The translations under genes and the position numbers were made by a program. The notes below the pieces were generated by a model. It ran no database searches, was not told the origin of the DNA, and saw nothing but the letters and a program-made list of their open reading frames with translations. Source: a virus. From it: a DNA stretch of 64,000 nucleotides. Below, in pieces: positions 26,044 to 32,994 of the stretch. The DNA is taken from positions 1-64,000 of IMG/VR virus record IMGVR_UViG_3300017782_000002; one strand, 5' to 3'. The first letter of the stretch is position 1; each line of letters opens with the position of its first letter.

Positions 26044-26386
26044 AACCAAGGAAATCACCCATAGTAAGTATAACTTGTATTACACTACTTAACTCATGCT
26101 TATCACAATCTGCAAATGATTTATCAATGTCAGCTCTCTCTTTGACTTGAGCTTTCATTGACATAGTATCTTCACCTACATCATCAGCTAACTGTCTGAT
26201 CATAGCATGTATCTTAGCTAACTGAGCTTTACTACCTTTACTACCAGACACATCCATAAATATATCTACTTTGGTGTCTTCAGGTAATGACTTGACATAC
26301 TCTTTATACAATTGTTCTTTTGCATCTAAAGTATGTACAAGCTTATCACCTTTCTTTATTAATATTGATGTAAAAATCTTTTTCAT
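26027..26386 (-). CDS. Hypothetical protein
   Basis: 119 residues, helical, with 'KAQLAKIHAMIRQLADDVGEDTMSMKAQVKERA' (in two parts) faintly recalling NinB-type recombination proteins, too weak for a call. It overlaps the lone plus-strand gene by 17 bp at the 3' ends and is coupled by ATGA to the tiny ORF upstream. Confidence 0.5.
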   Translation of the reverse strand: MKKIFTSILIKKGDKLVHTLDAKEQLYKEYVKSLPEDTKVDIFMDVSGSKGSKAQLAKIHAMIRQLADDVGEDTMSMKAQVKERADIDKSFADCDKHELSSVIQVILTMGDFLGSNLRD

Positions 26387-26478
26387 TTCTTTTTATCTTT
26401 ATCTAAACAGTGATGCCAATACATTCCTGATACTAGACCTATAATAAAAACTATTAATGTTATTATAAATTCTCCCAT
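26383..26478 (-). CDS. Tiny single-TM peptide (31 aa)
   Basis: MGEFIITLIVFIIGLVSGMY followed by a polar tail with HHC and ending DKDKKK. One predicted membrane helix. It begins one base after the upstream stop (TAA-T-ATG) and ends in an ATGA overlap with the next gene. Function unknown; one of a set of such peptides in this phage. Confidence 0.5.
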   Translation of the reverse strand: MGEFIITLIVFIIGLVSGMYWHHCLDKDKKK

Positions 26479-26479
26479 A

Positions 26480-26695
26480 TTATCTAAACCTTACGGTATT
26501 TGCATCAACTAATACAAACTCCTGGGCACAGCCATTACATTTTATATCAGTTGAAGAGTTAAACTTCAGTTTATTTGTAAAACAGTTGGGACACTTTATA
26601 TCTAAAGACACTGGTTCTTTAGGTACATGATGTGACACCATCTCATACAATTCTTTCTCACGCATTTCTGCCCATAGTTGTTTCATTTTACCCAT
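26480..26695 (-). CDS. Zinc-ribbon protein
   Basis: 71 residues with a helical N terminus and 'KCPNCFTNKL' / 'IKCNGCAQEF' (about 34-60), a CxxC-CxxC zinc ribbon. Overlaps the upstream TM gene by 13 bp. Probably a small nucleic-acid- or protein-binding factor. Confidence 0.6.
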   Translation of the reverse strand: MGKMKQLWAEMREKELYEMVSHHVPKEPVSLDIKCPNCFTNKLKFNSSTDIKCNGCAQEFVLVDANTVRFR

Positions 26696-26877
26696 ATCAT
26701 ACGTCTTAATTCTTTACCTATAACAAAGATAAATAGTTCTAATAATAAAACAATACATGCTCTTGCAAATTCTCCTTGGAATAATAAGTACAAGAATACT
26801 GCAGCTGTACAAGTAGCAATAAGATATACTACACATATTGCTAGCATAATCATAAACATTTTCTTTTTGTGTTCCAT
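26683..26877 (-). CDS. Small membrane protein, two TM segments
   Basis: 64 residues with hydrophobic stretches at about 8-30 and 38-54 and a Lys-rich cytoplasmic start (MEHKKK). No enzyme motif. It could be an inner-membrane early protein. Confidence 0.5.
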   Translation of the reverse strand: MEHKKKMFMIMLAICVVYLIATCTAAVFLYLLFQGEFARACIVLLLELFIFVIGKELRRMIWVK

Positions 26878-26879
26878 AT

Positions 26880-27977
26880 TTAATTATCTAAAGGGTTATA
26901 ATATTTAATTTTACTCTTATCAAAGCTAGATAATGCTGACTCAACCCATTTTTCATCTATTGTATCTTTATAACATAAGATGTGACATGTTGCAGTCTCT
27001 CTTGGATTAAGGCGTAACAGCCTACCTATACGTTGTGATGATTTTCTATTGTTACCATATGCATGCAAGATAATACCTTGCTTAAGCCCAGGTATACTAA
27101 CACCTTCACTTAATTGTAATACACACGATAGCTGATCAATTCTACCATCACTAAATAGTTCTAAGTTTTCTTCTGAACTACTATTACCTGAATGATAACT
27201 ATGCTTACATATTCTATCTGCTTGTTTCTGAGTGTTAGCAAATACTATACATTTCTGATTCATATGCTTAAGCATTCCCTTGGCATATGCTTCTTTAGAT
27301 GTATACTCCATCATAGATCTCATTCTCATAATACTATTAAATTGCTTTTGTTTTTGTGTGCCAGACTCATGGACCCTCTTGCTAGAGTATTCATAGTCTT
27401 TCTTCTCACTAGTATACCATTGTCTACCATCTTTAGTTTTCTTTTGTAAACTTGAGACTTTAGACAACTCTAACTGGTGTATAATTATCTGATACTGATT
27501 AAGAATCTTATTATCAGAGGCATCATCAACACTGAAAGTATATTTAATAGGACAATACTTGTTGACCATGAAGTATTTATCTGTACCTCTCCTCTCTGGT
27601 GGTGTCCCGGTTAAACCTAGGATCTTACCAGTGTATTGAGATAAGAATAACTCATGACCTAACAACAAACTGTGGCATTCGTCCAAGTATACCACATCAT
27701 AATCATTTGGATTATGCTTATTTATACTGAGATACGTAGTGTAAGTGATGTGACTACCTAGGTAATCATTATCTATCTTAGCTATCTCATCTTTCCACGA
27801 TTGAAATATAGACTTCTTTGGTGCTACTACTAAATAGCTTACCATTGGGTTAAAGTTCTTGATCATGTGCTGGAGACCTATTCTAGTCTTACCTACGCCC
27901 ATAGATATACCTAAACCACAACGTTTATTATTAGTAGCAATTCCAAGAGCCTGCTCCTGAACTTGTTCTCTACTCAT
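26880..27977 (-). CDS. SF2 DNA helicase (DEAD/DEAH-type, Res-like)
   Basis: 365 residues, a complete compact SF2 core: motif I SMGVGKT (25-31), motif Ia 'VVAPKKS', motif II DECH (99-102), motif III 'TGTPPERR', motif V-VI 'LSEGVSIPG' and 'QRIGRLLR' near 330. It lacks accessory domains, so this is a short DNA unwinding enzyme of phages (T4 UvsW-like size is larger). Likely involved in recombination or replication restart. The 3' neighbour starts 2 bp past its stop. Confidence 0.85.
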   Translation of the reverse strand: MSREQVQEQALGIATNNKRCGLGISMGVGKTRIGLQHMIKNFNPMVSYLVVAPKKSIFQSWKDEIAKIDNDYLGSHITYTTYLSINKHNPNDYDVVYLDECHSLLLGHELFLSQYTGKILGLTGTPPERRGTDKYFMVNKYCPIKYTFSVDDASDNKILNQYQIIIHQLELSKVSSLQKKTKDGRQWYTSEKKDYEYSSKRVHESGTQKQKQFNSIMRMRSMMEYTSKEAYAKGMLKHMNQKCIVFANTQKQADRICKHSYHSGNSSSEENLELFSDGRIDQLSCVLQLSEGVSIPGLKQGIILHAYGNNRKSSQRIGRLLRLNPRETATCHILCYKDTIDEKWVESALSSFDKSKIKYYNPLDN

Positions 27978-28173
27978 TGATGTCTTCTATGTTTATACCA
28001 TGTCTTTTACAGATTTTGTCTAATTGTTGTTGTAATACGTTTTTAGACGGCTTTGTGCCTGTAAATATGGTGTTTTTGATTGAACCATTGCCTATAACAG
28101 TGCTGCCACTGTATTTTTGAATAGTTTTATTTAGATTCCTAGCAATTTCTAATGCTTTATCTCTGTCTGTCAT
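27970..28173 (-). CDS. Small protein resembling the RecA N-terminal segment
   Basis: 67 residues from ATG 28173 (MTDRDKALEIARN...); the longer reading to 28212 would overlap the HNH gene. 'DKALEIARNLNKTIQKYSGSTVI' and a later 'FTGTKPSKNVL' loosely follow RecA residues 5-45 (KAL...I-K-G-GS..., TGS). This is a weak similarity seen by eye; no ATPase core is present. It follows HNH and precedes the SF2 helicase. Confidence 0.4.
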   Translation of the reverse strand: MTDRDKALEIARNLNKTIQKYSGSTVIGNGSIKNTIFTGTKPSKNVLQQQLDKICKRHGINIEDINE

Positions 28174-28186
28174 AATATAATATGTT

Positions 28187-28609
28187 TTAGTCTCTCTTCT
28201 GTGAATAACCAAGCTCTATAGCTTCTTTTGGGTGTTCTTCTATCCATATGTGACATGTCCTGCACACTGATAACCATGTGGTTGGATCATTATGATATTT
28301 GCCTCTGCCTGCCTTGTGGTGGATGTCGTGCGATGATAGTGAACAACCTGTTAAGCGTGCTTGACACATTGGATACCGTTCTAAGTATGTTTTTCTGAGT
28401 GCTGAATAGACTGTATCAAGAGCATTCATCTTGGATGATTTCTTTCTCATTGGTTTTTGAGAATGCTTGATAGGTGTACGCTTGATAGGTTTTGTTGGGA
28501 CCTTAGTTAGCCAACAAGCCTTACAATATCTATACCCTCCATCATTCTTCCAGATGAATTGCTCTTTGTTACAGCCAACACACAGTTTACGTTTAGGTTT
28601 TATTGCCAT
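28187..28609 (-). CDS. HNH endonuclease-like protein
   Basis: 140 residues. An N-terminal CxxC zinc knuckle ('CVGCNKEQ') with a second CKAC, a basic linker, then 'GCSLSSHDIHHKAGRG', 'DPTTWLSVCRTCHIWIEEHP' (about 90-130), with the H, N and H residues of the HNH nuclease fold and a C-x2-C pair. It resembles the NinG/Rap or HNH family of phages, which act in recombination or cut DNA. A recombination nuclease is the safest call. Confidence 0.7.
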   Translation of the reverse strand: MAIKPKRKLCVGCNKEQFIWKNDGGYRYCKACWLTKVPTKPIKRTPIKHSQKPMRKKSSKMNALDTVYSALRKTYLERYPMCQARLTGCSLSSHDIHHKAGRGKYHNDPTTWLSVCRTCHIWIEEHPKEAIELGYSQKRD

Positions 28610-28677
28610 TTGTCTCTAGTTTTACCAAGTACAAATATAACAATTAACCACAATATAACTGATACTATGTATATCAT
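28600..28677 (-). CDS. Tiny single-TM peptide (25 aa)
   Basis: MIYIVSVILWLIVIFVLGKT then RDKWQ. A single membrane helix with a short basic tail. The ATG overlaps the upstream stop as ATGA and the 3' end overlaps the HNH start by 10 bp. It looks like the other tiny TM peptides of this phage. Confidence 0.45.
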   Translation of the reverse strand: MIYIVSVILWLIVIFVLGKTRDKWQ

Positions 28678-29171
28678 ATCTCCTTTAGATTAAAGTAATT
28701 CTTAGGTAATAATCCTTCAGTATAGAACTTGATAATCAAATCCTCATACTTGATACCTAATACCTTGAGTGACATCTTGTTAATGAACTGATCATCTGTA
28801 TCCTCAATTGGTGTATTTAATATACTCTTAGCTAATGGACTATGATCAAACACAGCCAAGATCTCATTGGATCTCTTATTACATATACGTTGCTTAAATC
28901 TATTGATAACTCTTTGGGCTCTCCTCCATACTTTCTTTATCCTTCTCTTCTTGTCCCAGTGCATAGTCTCTAATTGTTCATGATCATATGCGTTAAGTCC
29001 ATGTAGTACTCTCTTAAATAAGAATACTTGATGTGTGTTTAGTTCTGTGTATACAATAGTTTGTACAACTTTACTGCTAACTGTTTGATATTCAGATAAC
29101 ATACCTAAGTATGTGTATCTCTCTATTTCTCTCTGTTGATTTAATTTATTTAACTGCTGTTGTGTTAACAT
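28674..29171 (-). CDS. Helical basic hypothetical protein
   Basis: 165 residues, helical, with 'WDKKRRIKKVWRRAQRVINRF' (in two parts) giving a strongly basic segment at about 72-92, so it may bind nucleic acid. No family recognised. First gene after the structured terminator at 29239. Confidence 0.55.
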   Translation of the reverse strand: MLTQQQLNKLNQQREIERYTYLGMLSEYQTVSSKVVQTIVYTELNTHQVFLFKRVLHGLNAYDHEQLETMHWDKKRRIKKVWRRAQRVINRFKQRICNKRSNEILAVFDHSPLAKSILNTPIEDTDDQFINKMSLKVLGIKYEDLIIKFYTEGLLPKNYFNLKEI

Positions 29172-29238
29172 GATTTTATTTATTTATAGTTTACATTTAA
29201 TTTATTATTTACGTAATATTTGTTTATATAAAAGGAAG

Positions 29239-29300
29239 AGAAGAGTGGCACAAAAACATTTAATAATTATTATTAGCCACAAATGGCATACCACTCCTCT
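29239..29300 (-). terminator. Branched structured terminator-like element
   Basis: A 10-bp outer stem (29239-29248 with 29291-29300, one G-U pair) encloses a GCCA-CAAA-TGGC hairpin (29276-29287) and an AT-rich segment; a pyrimidine-rich run follows on the minus strand. It follows the stop of the 29320-30087 gene in the intergenic gap 29172-29319. A simple terminator would not need the internal hairpin. Confidence 0.55.
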
Positions 29301-29319
29301 CAACCTATAAAATTAAAGA

Positions 29320-30087
29320 TTAAAGATCAAACTTGATGTCGTCTTCATCTGCATCAACCTCTACTAATTCTTCAGTATCTATATCATCATTTAATATAGT
29401 TTCATCAGGTACAGTAGTGTCAGTATCAACTTCTTCTTCATCATCATCCTCATCAAAAGGATTGTTAGCACCTATAGTATTCTCTTGTTCATATCCTACT
29501 GGTGTCTCAACTTCATCTGATTCAGCATCTTCTGACTCAACTTCTGCAATCATTTCTTCTAAGTTTCTTTGATTGGCAGGCTGTCCATTAACAGAGTCTT
29601 CATCACTAATCATACTATTTATAAAGTCAGCTTCAGCTTCTTTGCTGCCTTCAACCATAGCATTACGGATGTCTTCACTGTTTGTATGAGCTACGAACTC
29701 ATCTACTTCAAGCATTGTAGGATCATAGAAACCTTTTCTATAAATAGGTTCTCCATGTCTTGCACATATAAGTGCATCATCACCGCTACCAGCTCTCTTT
29801 AAATCCATATCAGGATTCTCTAAGTTAAATGGTGTTGTTGATTCTTTCACTACTATTTGACCAGGTAAGTAATCTTTGTTAGCTATACCTATATCTTGTA
29901 TACTTTCAACCTTACCATGAAGTAATGCATGTACTGTCTTGCTGTTGACCCAACCTTTAGGACTGATGACAGTCTTTTGTTGTCTTAGCAATACATGTGC
30001 AAACTCTGGATTGTTGGTTGATACTCTAATTTTAGCACCTAAATCATTAGGTACAATTTCTACTAAATTTTCTTTCTTGTCTGACAT
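29320..30087 (-). CDS. Acidic hypothetical early protein
   Basis: 255 residues. A folded N-terminal half ('AKIRVSTNNPEFAHVLLRQ', 'GWVNSKTVHALLHGKV') and a very acidic low-complexity C-terminal third that ends 'DEDDIKFDL'. Such tails occur on SSBs and on scaffolds or chaperones; the N-terminal fold is not recognised. It has terminators on both sides, suggesting its own transcript and probably abundant expression. Confidence 0.6.
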   Translation of the reverse strand: MSDKKENLVEIVPNDLGAKIRVSTNNPEFAHVLLRQQKTVISPKGWVNSKTVHALLHGKVESIQDIGIANKDYLPGQIVVKESTTPFNLENPDMDLKRAGSGDDALICARHGEPIYRKGFYDPTMLEVDEFVAHTNSEDIRNAMVEGSKEAEADFINSMISDEDSVNGQPANQRNLEEMIAEVESEDAESDEVETPVGYEQENTIGANNPFDEDDDEEEVDTDTTVPDETILNDDIDTEELVEVDADEDDIKFDL

Positions 30088-30117
30088 AATTTAAATAAAA
30101 GGGTTAATAAAAGGGAA

Positions 30118-30142
30118 AGGCCGCATGTATAATATGCAGCCT
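30118..30142 (-). terminator. Rho-independent terminator
   Basis: GGC-GCAT and ATGC-GCC arms around a short AT loop, followed by a T-rich run on the minus strand; it lies between the genes at 30174-30431 and 29320-30087. Confidence 0.65.
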
Positions 30143-30173
30143 AACTAGGAATTCTTATGTATATCAGATGATG

Positions 30174-30431
30174 TTAATCATCATCCTTGTTGTGGAAGTA
30201 AGTGTCATCTCTCTTTACTTGCTCAGGTATGTCTGTAAGTTTATGTTCATCATTAAGCTCAGGTTTCTTTGGTTCTCTACCTTTACTATATGATCCATAG
30301 AAAGGATTGTTAAGCTCCATAGTATTACCATGGCCCAAGCAATCTAACTCTCTTAGTTCTTCATCAGTCATATCTAAGTATTGTTCTACTGAGATTTCAA
30401 TTGTTCTTCCACTTGGAAGTTGGTATAACAT
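30174..30431 (-). CDS. Hypothetical small protein
   Basis: 85 residues, 'MLYQLPSGRTIEISVEQYL' start, charged and polar C terminus ending DDD. No family recognised. It ends next to a strong terminator, so it is the last gene of its transcript. Confidence 0.55.
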   Translation of the reverse strand: MLYQLPSGRTIEISVEQYLDMTDEELRELDCLGHGNTMELNNPFYGSYSKGREPKKPELNDEHKLTDIPEQVKRDDTYFHNKDDD

Positions 30432-30453
30432 TGTAATTGTGTGTTTGTTCCCA

Positions 30454-30461
30454 CAAAATTA
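30454..30461 (-). promoter_or_regulatory. Possible leftward promoter -7 element
   Basis: The minus strand reads TAATTTTG, matching TAnnTTTG, 23 bp before the ATG at 30431. No convincing -33 element is present. The upstream gap (30462-30537) also holds a small CTGCA...TGCAG hairpin. Confidence 0.4.
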
Positions 30462-30537
30462 AACAATATTATACTACTTCTTTATGTATACGTATGTAAA
30501 TAACTCTGACTCTGCAAAGTTTATTGCAGATATATAG

Positions 30538-30996
30538 CTATACACTACGTAATGCATGTTGATATTGGCTCATCAAGGTATCTATATCTACTGAAATCAA
30601 TTTAATTTCATTAGTATATGTAGACGTTTCTGTCACACTAACCTTGTTATCAGCATTCAAACCCAACATGTTTATCTTCATCTTATAGTAATAAGGATTA
30701 AACTCATCTCTGTAATCATCTGATCCAATTATAACACCTCTACGGTATTGATTACAAGCTAATCCAAAATCTATAAGTTGAACTGAAGGTTCTTCACCTT
30801 GTTTAAATTGAACCAAGTCACCAACCTTAAAAGGTCTGTACTTTTGATTCATCATGTTAAGTTCTACTACTTGCTCTAAAACATTAGAGTCTAACGTTTG
30901 CATAAGCATATCAATAAGTATATCTTTATTGATAAAGTCTTTGATGTTACTACCAAGTATCATCTTGACTGTTGCGTCATTAATTCTTACACTCAT
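30538..30996 (-). CDS. Hypothetical protein with possible signal of beta-barrel domain
   Basis: 152 residues from ATG 30996 (MSVRINDATVKMILG). A longer reading begins at 31041 but overlaps the upstream gene more. It contains 'YRPFKVGDLVQFKQGEEP', a turn-rich SH3-like or Tudor-like strand pattern at about 55-72. No family recognised. Confidence 0.55.
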   Translation of the reverse strand: MSVRINDATVKMILGSNIKDFINKDILIDMLMQTLDSNVLEQVVELNMMNQKYRPFKVGDLVQFKQGEEPSVQLIDFGLACNQYRRGVIIGSDDYRDEFNPYYYKMKINMLGLNADNKVSVTETSTYTNEIKLISVDIDTLMSQYQHALRSV

Positions 30997-31573
30997 GAGG
31001 AGATTGTTTAAGATTAAAAAATAAATTAGGAGAAATACCACTCAAGCTTATTCTATATGTGTCAGCTATATCTTCTACAGCATTATACCTGAATACTTTT
31101 TTAATAGCTTTCATTACTTCTCTAAGCTCTCTAAGTGCATCAATGTTATGTAGATTATTCTTAAAAGCAAATCCTTCATACTCTTTTGTTTGTTTTATAT
31201 CAATACAAAAGTTCATAAGACTTACTTCATAATCATTAGTCTTCATAACAAGACAATCTAATAGACCATTATTACTACGATCAACACCACAATGATGTAG
31301 ATATGCTACTAATGCTTCCATTTTCTTTTGGATATACTTAGGTGTTATAACATTATAAATATAATTTATATCAGTTAAATTTGTACTCACATAATACTCT
31401 TGTCTAGCATAACCACCATAATATGTATTTAACAATATTATAGTACTGTGACCTTCATCACAACGATGTGTGAGTTCACTCATGTTACCTTTAAACTGAC
31501 TATGCTTAGGAAGAATGCTATATAAATAGTTCTTCTCAACACCTACTGGACTTTCAAAACTATGCTTTTTCAT
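30980..31573 (-). CDS. Hypothetical protein, early operon
   Basis: 197 residues, alpha/beta, with Cys residues scattered and no recognised motif. It overlaps both neighbours by 14-17 bp. Its expression is coupled to the next two small genes. The role is unknown. Confidence 0.55.
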   Translation of the reverse strand: MKKHSFESPVGVEKNYLYSILPKHSQFKGNMSELTHRCDEGHSTIILLNTYYGGYARQEYYVSTNLTDINYIYNVITPKYIQKKMEALVAYLHHCGVDRSNNGLLDCLVMKTNDYEVSLMNFCIDIKQTKEYEGFAFKNNLHNIDALRELREVMKAIKKVFRYNAVEDIADTYRISLSGISPNLFFNLKQSPHECKN

Positions 31574-31862
31574 CTAATTTCTTTTTTATGTGTTTAAGAG
31601 TCAAGTAACAATGACCCAACGATTCAATTAATTTCTCTTTACTCATATAGAATACATCTATACCAAAAGGATTAAGATTCTCACGAGAACCAACGTCCTC
31701 CCATTCTCTTATCTCTCCTATCTCAGTATTTATATCATTCTCTATTTTCTGTGCTCTCATAAAGTCACGAGTATTACGCTCAGCTTGTGCTTGAGCCTCT
31801 AGTGCTTTATTATCAGGTGATGTTCCAAACATATCCTTGATTATTTCATTAATTCTTTTCAT
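31560..31862 (-). CDS. Hypothetical helical early protein
   Basis: 100 residues, helical, starting MKRINEIIKDMFG, with Glu/Ala/Gln-rich helix ('LEAQAQAERNTRDFMRAQKI') and a Lys-rich C terminus. No family recognised. Probably early. Confidence 0.55.
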   Translation of the reverse strand: MKRINEIIKDMFGTSPDNKALEAQAQAERNTRDFMRAQKIENDINTEIGEIREWEDVGSRENLNPFGIDVFYMSKEKLIESLGHCYLTLKHIKKKLDEKA

Positions 31863-31971
31863 ATCTATCTATTATTATTGCTCTATGTATAAGCATAGCA
31901 CTAAATATAATTAATGCTAATACCAACCACAAAGCTTTTACTGTTACGTATGTTATTATAAATTTTATCAC
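31849..31971 (-). CDS. Tiny TM peptide with GTG start (40 aa)
   Basis: Reads (V/M)IKFIITYVTVKALWLVLAL then IIFSAMLIHRAIIIDRYEKN, a long hydrophobic helix with a polar end. The frame is open only from a GTG, or from an internal ATG that would leave a short peptide, and it overlaps the next start by 14 bp. Less secure than the other tiny TM peptides. Confidence 0.35.
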   Translation of the reverse strand: MIKFIITYVTVKALWLVLALIIFSAMLIHRAIIIDRYEKN

Positions 31972-31994
31972 TTTATTGTATTTTAATTGTTATT

Positions 31995-32026
31995 AAAAAA
32001 ATACCTACTGCATAATACACAGTAGG
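31995..32026 (-). terminator. Rho-independent terminator
   Basis: On the minus strand CCTACTG and CAGTAGG pair perfectly around a 9-base loop and are followed by T-A-T7. It closes the gene-poor segment 32027-32230 and precedes the 31849-31971 ORF. Confidence 0.8.
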
Positions 32027-32118
32027 ATTACAAGTTACCCTGCGATGGGAGTAGTGTCTTGTTAACTACAAACGGCTGTCTAGGGAACCACCCCGCTTAG
32101 TAGAGACATCTAGTATTA

Positions 32119-32205
32119 TTAGGAGAAGTCATCATCTTCATTGCCTCCATTAGTAGCATCAACACTGATTAAGTGGCTAGTTAATTGCGTATAAACAGGG
32201 CCCAT
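32119..32205 (-). CDS. Short acidic ORF (28 aa) in early RNA
   Basis: Peptide MGPVYTQLTSHLISVDATNG plus GNEDDDFS, ending in two stop codons in a row. It lies between two terminators on the minus strand, in a stretch that otherwise has no gene. The acidic tip recalls SSB-tail peptides, but it ends in DFS rather than DLPF, so this is only a resemblance. No Shine-Dalgarno site. Could be a genuine micro-protein or chance. Confidence 0.35.
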   Translation of the reverse strand: MGPVYTQLTSHLISVDATNGGNEDDDFS

Positions 32206-32230
32206 CTACCACAACTAACGCTTTTATTGT

Positions 32231-32333
32231 AAAAAAAAACAACAACTCTCCACTGATACACCACGTGTGTGAGCATACAATGGTCTTAGCACTGTACTCT
32301 TGGTATGCAATAAACGCTTCAAGGAGTTGTTGT
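32231..32333 (-). ncRNA. Candidate structured RNA or branched terminator (about 100 nt)
   Basis: A perfect 10-bp closing helix (32324-32333 with 32239-32248) encloses a GCATAC/GTATGC hairpin (32303-32308 with 32273-32278) and an ACAC/GTGT hairpin near 32257-32269, like a three-way junction, and is followed by nine U residues at the 3' end. It begins five bases after the stop of the 107-residue gene, so it may be that gene's 3' UTR terminator, but its size and inner helices exceed a normal terminator. Confidence 0.5.
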
Positions 32334-32338
32334 ATTAT

Positions 32339-32662
32339 TTAATTATATTTATTATCATAAGCATGTACTTCCAACATTCTTTCTTGTACATTCTTACCTG
32401 TTAGCTTACCTTCTGAATCACGAACTTGCATCCTGAGAACCCAGTAATCCATCTTAGTGTAAAGTGTAACATACTCAAGATTGATTAGATCAATACGTTC
32501 ATTATTCAACATGAAGTCTAGTGTCCATGATACACCATTATCACATTCTTGACAATACACATCTGTATCATCAACTGTTGTGAATGGTGTTTGGTTTATA
32601 CCTGTGTTTATAAATGTTAACATGATTATTGTTTTTAAGATTGCGGATACATATATGCTCAT
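32339..32662 (-). CDS. Hypothetical early protein with hydrophobic N terminus
   Basis: 107 residues. The first 22 residues are hydrophobic with one Lys (possible signal or anchor), followed by 'VYCQECDNGVSW', with a CxxC motif, and a mixed strand segment. No family recognised. It ends at the candidate structured RNA and has a 330-bp untranslated stretch upstream. Confidence 0.5.
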   Translation of the reverse strand: MSIYVSAILKTIIMLTFINTGINQTPFTTVDDTDVYCQECDNGVSWTLDFMLNNERIDLINLEYVTLYTKMDYWVLRMQVRDSEGKLTGKNVQERMLEVHAYDNKYN

Positions 32663-32994
32663 TCTACATAGAGAGAGTATACTAACTACAGATAAGAGAA
32701 TAGAGTGGTAAGACTATCTCTACCATGAGGAACTTATTACAGGCTGATCAGTGCCAGACCTCTACTCCCATCTCTTACTATAGCTATATCCTTTATATAT
32801 TGTACTTGTAGTCAGTTGTGGTAAATAATGGTAAAAAGTGGGTATGTATGCCACTCACACAGAGTTTAACACACACACCACTACATTTTTACCAACTAAT
32901 CACACAATTAACTATTATTCACGTAAGTATACTCTGATGATAGTGAATTAAAAGGAAGAAAGGCACATTAGTGCCAATCTTCACTCACATTCTA
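32663..32994. other. Intergenic stretch, 332 bp, structured, no gene seen
   Basis: No ORF longer than about 14 codons. On the minus strand it holds a terminator (32955-32982), a TGGTA/TACCA hairpin around 32707-32726 and several purine-rich runs. An 11-nt segment (32762-32772) is the exact inverted copy of 32044-32054. It should contain the promoter of the 107-residue gene, but no good TAnnTTTG element is visible. Confidence 0.55.
32955..32982 (-). terminator. Rho-independent terminator
   Basis: GAAGATTGGCAC and GTGCCTTTCTTC form a stem with a TAAT loop and are followed by a T-rich run, directly after the stop of the 121-residue gene. Confidence 0.75.

Noticed and set aside
27970-28212. 80-aa reading of the RecA-like small gene
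   Set aside because: It would overlap the HNH gene by 26 bp; the internal ATG at 28173 avoids this and keeps all of the recognisable part.
31972-32338. tmRNA or group I intron at the structured early stretch
   Set aside because: No tRNA-like domain, tag frame with resume codon, CCA end or intron core motifs could be recognised; only hairpins and terminators are supported.
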